Assembly (NCBI GenBank): GCA_003170875.1
Contig: PMYJ01000064.1
Location: 1 to 16,282, forward strand
Source of the DNA: Candidatus Dormiibacterota bacterium
GTDB lineage: Bacteria > Chloroflexota > Dormibacteria > Aeolococcales > Aeolococcaceae
DNA: 16,282 nt
Reading direction: 5' to 3'
Shown: one piece after another, positions 13,626 through 16,282 of the stretch
How the letters are laid out: every line of letters starts with the position of its first letter
How positions within the stretch are numbered: position 1 is the first letter of the stretch
Position numbers and translations under genes: made by a program
The notes under the pieces: generated by a model
Told to the model about the DNA's origin: nothing
The model's input: the letters and a program-made list of their open reading frames with translations, nothing else
Database searches by the model: none

Positions 13626-14452
13626 GCCCGGAAGCCGAACGGAGTCGACAGGCACGGCGTGCAGCCGAGCGCGCCTTGGTCCGGGTCATCCACCACTACG
13701 GCGCGACCCCTGAGTTCGTCCTCCTCGGAGGTCTGGTTCCGGAGCTGCTCTGCCGGGAGAGCGGAATGCGGCACGCCGGGACCACGGACATCGACGTCCA
13801 AGTCGATCTCGAGGTCGCGACCGGGGCGGTCAACGGAGGGAGGCTCGAGCGAGCCCTGCGCAACGCGGAGTTCAGCCCCGCCCGGGAGCGCCCCTGGCGA
13901 TGGACGGCTCGCGACGACGAGCTCGGGGCGGTGATCAAGTTTGAGCTGCTTTGCGATCTGCCCGACCAGCCCGCGTCGGCCACCGTGAAGTTCGATGCGG
14001 CCTCTGCCCTGGGCGCAGCCAACCTCCGCGGAACCGGGGCCGCAGCCAGGGACGTGGAGCTGCACACGCTCCACGCTCACATCGGCGGCGTGGAGATGAG
14101 CGCGCAGGTGCGGGTCACCGGCACCGCGGGATTTCTGATGGCCAAGGCAGCGGCGGCGCATGATCGCCAGTTCCCCCGGGACTGGTACGACATCGCGTTC
14201 GTTCTTCTGCATGGGCGTCTCGCCTCGATGGAGGCGGCCTCCCGCGTCACCAGCTGTTTCGGTGATCCCCTCCCCGGCCACATGGTCACGGCACTGCGAG
14301 AGCTGGCCGCCAACTTCCACGCCCCCGGGGACCAGGGGCCTTCCGCATACGCTGCCCAGATCGTCATCGACCACCCGGAGCTGAGCGAGGAGCGGGCGGC
14401 AGCCGACGCCGTTGTCGCCGTCCAGGCGTTCTGTACTGCCCTCCTCCGCTGA
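13622..14452 (+). CDS. AbiEii-like nucleotidyltransferase toxin
   Basis: The protein has 276 residues from GTG 13622. The nucleotidyltransferase core is visible: FVLLGGLVPEL (Gly36-Gly37) then HAGTTDIDVQVDLEV, giving the DxD pair Asp56 and Asp58. IKFELLCDLPD and VTGTAGFLMAKAAAAHDRQFPRDWYDIAFVLLHGRL follow; the last, with its Lys and the DWYD helix, is typical of AbiEii/AbiGii toxins. Known members are GTP-binding or tRNA-modifying nucleotidyltransferases that stop growth and protect against phage. The canonical GS of the first motif is GG here, common in the wider family. It is coupled to the AbiEi-like gene by a 4-base overlap. All catalytic-type residues seem present. Function in abortive infection or element maintenance is inferred. 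Confidence 0.85.
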   Translation: MSPEAERSRQARRAAERALVRVIHHYGATPEFVLLGGLVPELLCRESGMRHAGTTDIDVQVDLEVATGAVNGGRLERALRNAEFSPARERPWRWTARDDELGAVIKFELLCDLPDQPASATVKFDAASALGAANLRGTGAAARDVELHTLHAHIGGVEMSAQVRVTGTAGFLMAKAAAAHDRQFPRDWYDIAFVLLHGRLASMEAASRVTSCFGDPLPGHMVTALRELAANFHAPGDQGPSAYAAQIVIDHPELSEERAAADAVVAVQAFCTALLR

Positions 14453-14519
14453 GGGCTCGGCACGCGGCGATGGGGCCCTCAGCGTCCTCGGCTGTTCGTC
14501 TTCCCCGGGAGCCGCCAAG

Positions 14520-14551
14520 CACGTCGTCCGTGCACGTCGTCCGTGCACGTC
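14520..14551 (+). repeat. Short tandem repeat, 13-bp unit CACGTCGTCCGTG
   Basis: Two full copies (14520-14532, 14533-14545) and a partial third (to 14551) lie immediately before the left direct repeat of the insertion-like unit. The unit starts CACG and ends CGTG, so it is itself weakly palindromic. Confidence 0.7.
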
Positions 14552-14565
14552 ACCCGACCGCTCGG

Positions 14566-15014
14566 TGGTGGGTCAGTTTGGCGGCGGGAATCGCCGACCA
14601 CCTCTGGAAGGTGGAGGAGATTGGGGAGCTGCTACTGGCCGCCAGTGAACCAACGCTGTGTCATCGAGCAGATACTTCATCTCGTGGCGTTGGAGTACTG
14701 GTTCATCGGTTCGCTGTGGGCTGGACGATGGTCCACAGCACGCTTCTACAGGTTGAAGCTCGTAGTTTCAGACGGAAAGCTGACGACAGATTTGGCCAGC
14801 GTCCTTCGCTCGTGGCCGGGGACGAAGTCCTGGCGTCGGGACTATGGGAAGGTCAAATGGGTTCGGGTGGTTGGCGCGTCAGGCACCCTGGCCAAGCGCT
14901 CCATCGTCGAGGTTGAGGGCGAGGCGGTGCGGAGCCGGTTCGCGCTTCCCCGGGACGACGCAGAGCGCTTCGGCACCCTGTTCCCGCCCGCACCAGGCTC
15001 GAACTGACCCACTA
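14566..15014. mobile_element. 449-bp insertion-like unit with terminal inverted repeats
   Basis: The left end begins TGGTGGGTCAGTTTG and the right end, read inward on the minus strand, begins TAGTGGGTCAGTTCG, giving 13 of 15 matching bases. Both ends are flanked by the same 12-bp direct repeat CCGACCGCTCGG (14554-14565 and 15015-15026), consistent with a target-site duplication. No full transposase fits in 449 bp, so this would be a MITE-like or internally deleted IS mobilised in trans. It carries one plausible small coding frame (14645-15007) whose stop lies in the right inverted repeat. The family is not assigned. Confidence 0.6.
14645..15007 (+). CDS. Small hypothetical protein inside the insertion-like unit
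   Basis: From GTG 14645 the protein would have 120 residues; GTG 14684 is an alternative start. A hydrophobic segment near residues 9-27 (LHLVALEYWFIGSLWAG) is followed by a beta-rich part: FYRLKLVVSDGKLTT, DYGKVKWVRVVGASGTLAKRSIVEVEGEAVRSRFALP, then a short helix DDAERFGTLF. The TM-plus-beta layout faintly resembles the PH-like protein at 11393, but I do not recognise a family. The reading frame is open from 14543, yet the part before 14645 reads through the inverted repeat and looks non-coding. The TGA stop is in the right terminal repeat. It could be a passenger gene or a fragment. Confidence 0.4.
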   Translation: MNQRCVIEQILHLVALEYWFIGSLWAGRWSTARFYRLKLVVSDGKLTTDLASVLRSWPGTKSWRRDYGKVKWVRVVGASGTLAKRSIVEVEGEAVRSRFALPRDDAERFGTLFPPAPGSN

Positions 15015-15068
15015 CCGACCGCTCGGCGTCAGACGAGAACAGCACTCCCTCCACGAGGCGCACCCACC

Positions 15069-16148
15069 CTACCCGAAGATCACCTGGACCGCCGCGGCGG
15101 CCTGGGCCTCCATGCCGCGGGTGACGTGGGCGTAGACGGAGAGGGTGATCGCCTCCGAGGCGTGGCCGAGGATGCGGCTGACCACGTGCGCCGGGACGCC
15201 GCCCTGGAGCATCAGCGTGGCCGCGGTGTCGCGGAGCGCGTGGAAGGTCATCGGCGGCAGCCCGGCGCGCTCCAGGTGGGCATGGAAGGCACGGCCGAGG
15301 GTCTGCGAGTGCATCAGCGTCCCGTCGCTTCCGGGGAAGACCAGCTCGCCCGCAGGGGCCGACCGCGCCCGATGGGCGGCCAGCGCCTGGACCGTGACCT
15401 GCGGGATGGGGACGTCACGGAGGCTCCGAGTGGTCTTGGGCGTGTCGATGGTTCGCCCTCCGCCGATCCGGGTGGTGACCGTCCCGCGGACCAGGACGCG
15501 GCCGCCCTCGAGGTCGATGTCCCGCCAACGAAGAGCGCGGATCTCCCCCGAGCGCATCCCGGTGGTCAGGGCCAGGGTGTAGAGGGCTGCGAACCCCTCC
15601 CCCCTCGCGGCCTCGATGAGCCGCCTGGCCTCCTCGGCGTCGAGGATCACCTTCTCCCGGCTGCGGACGATCCGAGGCAGCCGGACGTGCCGTGAGGGGT
15701 TGCGCTGGATCATCGACCGCCTCTCGGCGTCGCTCAGCATCGCCTTGAGCACCACCGCGGCGAAGTTGCAAGAGGTCCCTCCGAGCCCCTGAGCGGCCAG
15801 CTTGGCGTAGAGGTCGCCCAGGTGGCGCTCCGTGACTCTGGCGACCGGGACGTCGCCCAGCACGGGCACGATGTGGAGCCGGAAGGCCCGCTCGTAGGCG
15901 GCCCAGCCCTGCGGCTTCATCGAGGCCCGGCGCTCGGTCAGCCACTCCTCGGCGAAGGCGGCGACCGACGCCTCGGCCGCCGGCCGCCACTCCCCCTTCT
16001 TGGCCTCCGCCTTGCGCTTGGCCTCGGCCAGCGTCTTGCCGTAGCAGGCGACCCGCTTGCCGTCGGCGAGCTGGGTCCGGACGACCCAGAGGCCATCTTC
16101 GCGCCGGTACCCCTCCCCCTTCCGCCGATGACCTTCGGTGACCGCCAT
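15069..16148 (-). CDS. int: Tyrosine recombinase / phage-type integrase
   Basis: From ATG 16148 the protein has 359 residues. An N-terminal arm-binding-like region carries the RREDGLWVVRTQLADGKRV strand pair. A SAM-like core-binding domain follows (about 60-150: FAEEWLTERRASMKPQGWAAYERAFRLHIVPVLG). The catalytic domain has the full set: Arg199 (TTGMRSGEIRALRW), Lys238 (TPKTTRS), His303 and Arg306 (FHALRDTAATLM), His329 (ILGHASEAIT) and Tyr339 (VYAHV). It catalyses site-specific integration and excision between attP and attB. The frame is open 17 codons further, to a GTG at 16199, but that region holds the GGCAC/GTGCC sites, so ATG 16148 is preferred. Its 5' end faces the right core repeat, the usual layout for an integrase next to attP. 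Confidence 0.95.
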   Translation of the reverse strand: MAVTEGHRRKGEGYRREDGLWVVRTQLADGKRVACYGKTLAEAKRKAEAKKGEWRPAAEASVAAFAEEWLTERRASMKPQGWAAYERAFRLHIVPVLGDVPVARVTERHLGDLYAKLAAQGLGGTSCNFAAVVLKAMLSDAERRSMIQRNPSRHVRLPRIVRSREKVILDAEEARRLIEAARGEGFAALYTLALTTGMRSGEIRALRWRDIDLEGGRVLVRGTVTTRIGGGRTIDTPKTTRSLRDVPIPQVTVQALAAHRARSAPAGELVFPGSDGTLMHSQTLGRAFHAHLERAGLPPMTFHALRDTAATLMLQGGVPAHVVSRILGHASEAITLSVYAHVTRGMEAQAAAAVQVIFG

Positions 16149-16169
16149 GGCCCGGGAGACTACCACAAC

Positions 16170-16220
16170 TGTGCCTTTCACTGTGCCATTCAAAGGCACA
16201 AGCTGGCACGTCCTGGCACA
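16170..16220. promoter_or_regulatory. Five GTGCC/GGCAC motifs, putative integrase arm sites (right arm)
   Basis: TGTGCC occurs at 16170 and 16182 (12 bp apart). GGCAC occurs at 16195, 16205 and 16215, exactly 10 bp apart. They lie between the integrase start and the right att core. Regular helical spacing next to an att core is typical of arm-type integrase or Xis sites and may also autoregulate the integrase promoter. A matching palindrome lies at 68-78 on the other side of the core. Confidence 0.55.
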
Positions 16221-16261
16221 ATCCGCCTACTGCAGAAGGGGAATCCCGAGTTCAGCTACGC

Positions 16262-16282
16262 CCCGTGGCAGAACTTGTACTT
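16262..16282. repeat. Right copy of 21-bp terminal direct repeat (putative att core)
   Basis: It is identical over 21 bases to 2-22. It lies 114 bp beyond the integrase start codon with the GGCAC motif array between. This is the expected place of an attachment core in an integrase-encoding element. Confidence 0.75.

Noticed and set aside
13559..14548. Minus-strand open frame of 329 codons
   Set aside because: It is antisense to the nucleotidyltransferase gene, which shows clear GG and DxD motifs; no own motifs.
14520..14551. CRISPR-like array
   Set aside because: The 13-bp units are directly adjacent with no spacers; it is a simple tandem repeat.
16230..16282. tRNA-like start GGGGCGTAGCTGAACTCGGG on the minus strand at the right end
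   Set aside because: The first bases resemble a tRNA acceptor and D-arm, but the D-stem does not pair and no anticodon or T-arm follows, so I do not call a tRNA.

Overview
This is a GC-rich window (about 65% G+C by eye). It has actinobacterial-style features: GTG starts, a probable leaderless or short-leader promoter, GTGA/ATGA translational overlaps, and lipoproteins with beta-propeller folds. The source looks like a high-GC Gram-positive or related lineage (Actinomycetota, or a Dormibacterota/Chloroflexota-like soil bacterium); nothing fixes the phylum. The window looks like one complete small integrative element. A 21-bp perfect direct repeat closes both ends (2-22 and 16262-16282). A tyrosine integrase is transcribed inward from the right end. 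GGCAC/GTGCC motifs resembling integrase arm sites lie on both sides of the would-be core. I see no replication, conjugation or virion genes, so a genomic island or integrated cargo element fits best. A circular sequence with a short terminal overlap cannot be excluded.

Layout: 23-336 has no gene. 337-2244 (minus) encodes a large protein with a Clp-N-like helical region, an AlbA_2 (Schlafen-type) domain and an unrecognised C-terminus. 2399-2740 and 2960-4219 (plus) encode a small putative exported protein and an Asp-box beta-propeller lipoprotein. 4378-5508 (minus) encodes a second, unrelated beta-propeller lipoprotein facing it. 8118 down to 5796 (minus) is a tight YtrA-type operon: GntR regulator, ABC ATPase, ABC-2 permease. 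It has a readable promoter and a palindromic operator. 8317-8919 (minus) is a small membrane protein. 8995-9735 carries no convincing gene but is rich in GCGTAC/GTACGC motifs and a long dyad. It leads into a small excisionase-type HTH gene (9736-9960). A DUF2442 fragment follows on the minus strand. Next is a two-gene operon (10325-11292) of a membrane protein and a winged-helix regulator, under a 46-bp nested inverted repeat. 11393-11938 is a TM-PH-like protein and 12099-12413 (minus) an orphan XRE regulator.

At the right, 12606-14452 is an AbiEi/AbiEii-like type IV toxin-antitoxin pair with its own palindromic operator. Then comes a 449-bp insertion-like unit (14566-15014) with terminal inverted repeats and a 12-bp flanking direct repeat. 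The integrase (15069-16148, minus) is last.

The most unusual structure is a roughly 28-bp dispersed repeat (core CCCAGTGTTGGGG) with four copies, at 4297, 5646, 8241 and 11931. The copies lie between functional blocks, so the island looks like a patchwork of cassettes separated by one shared sequence. Together the content reads as stable cargo (transport, surface lipoproteins), a stability or defence layer (AbiE pair, AlbA_2 protein, orphan HTH) and a site-specific integration module.
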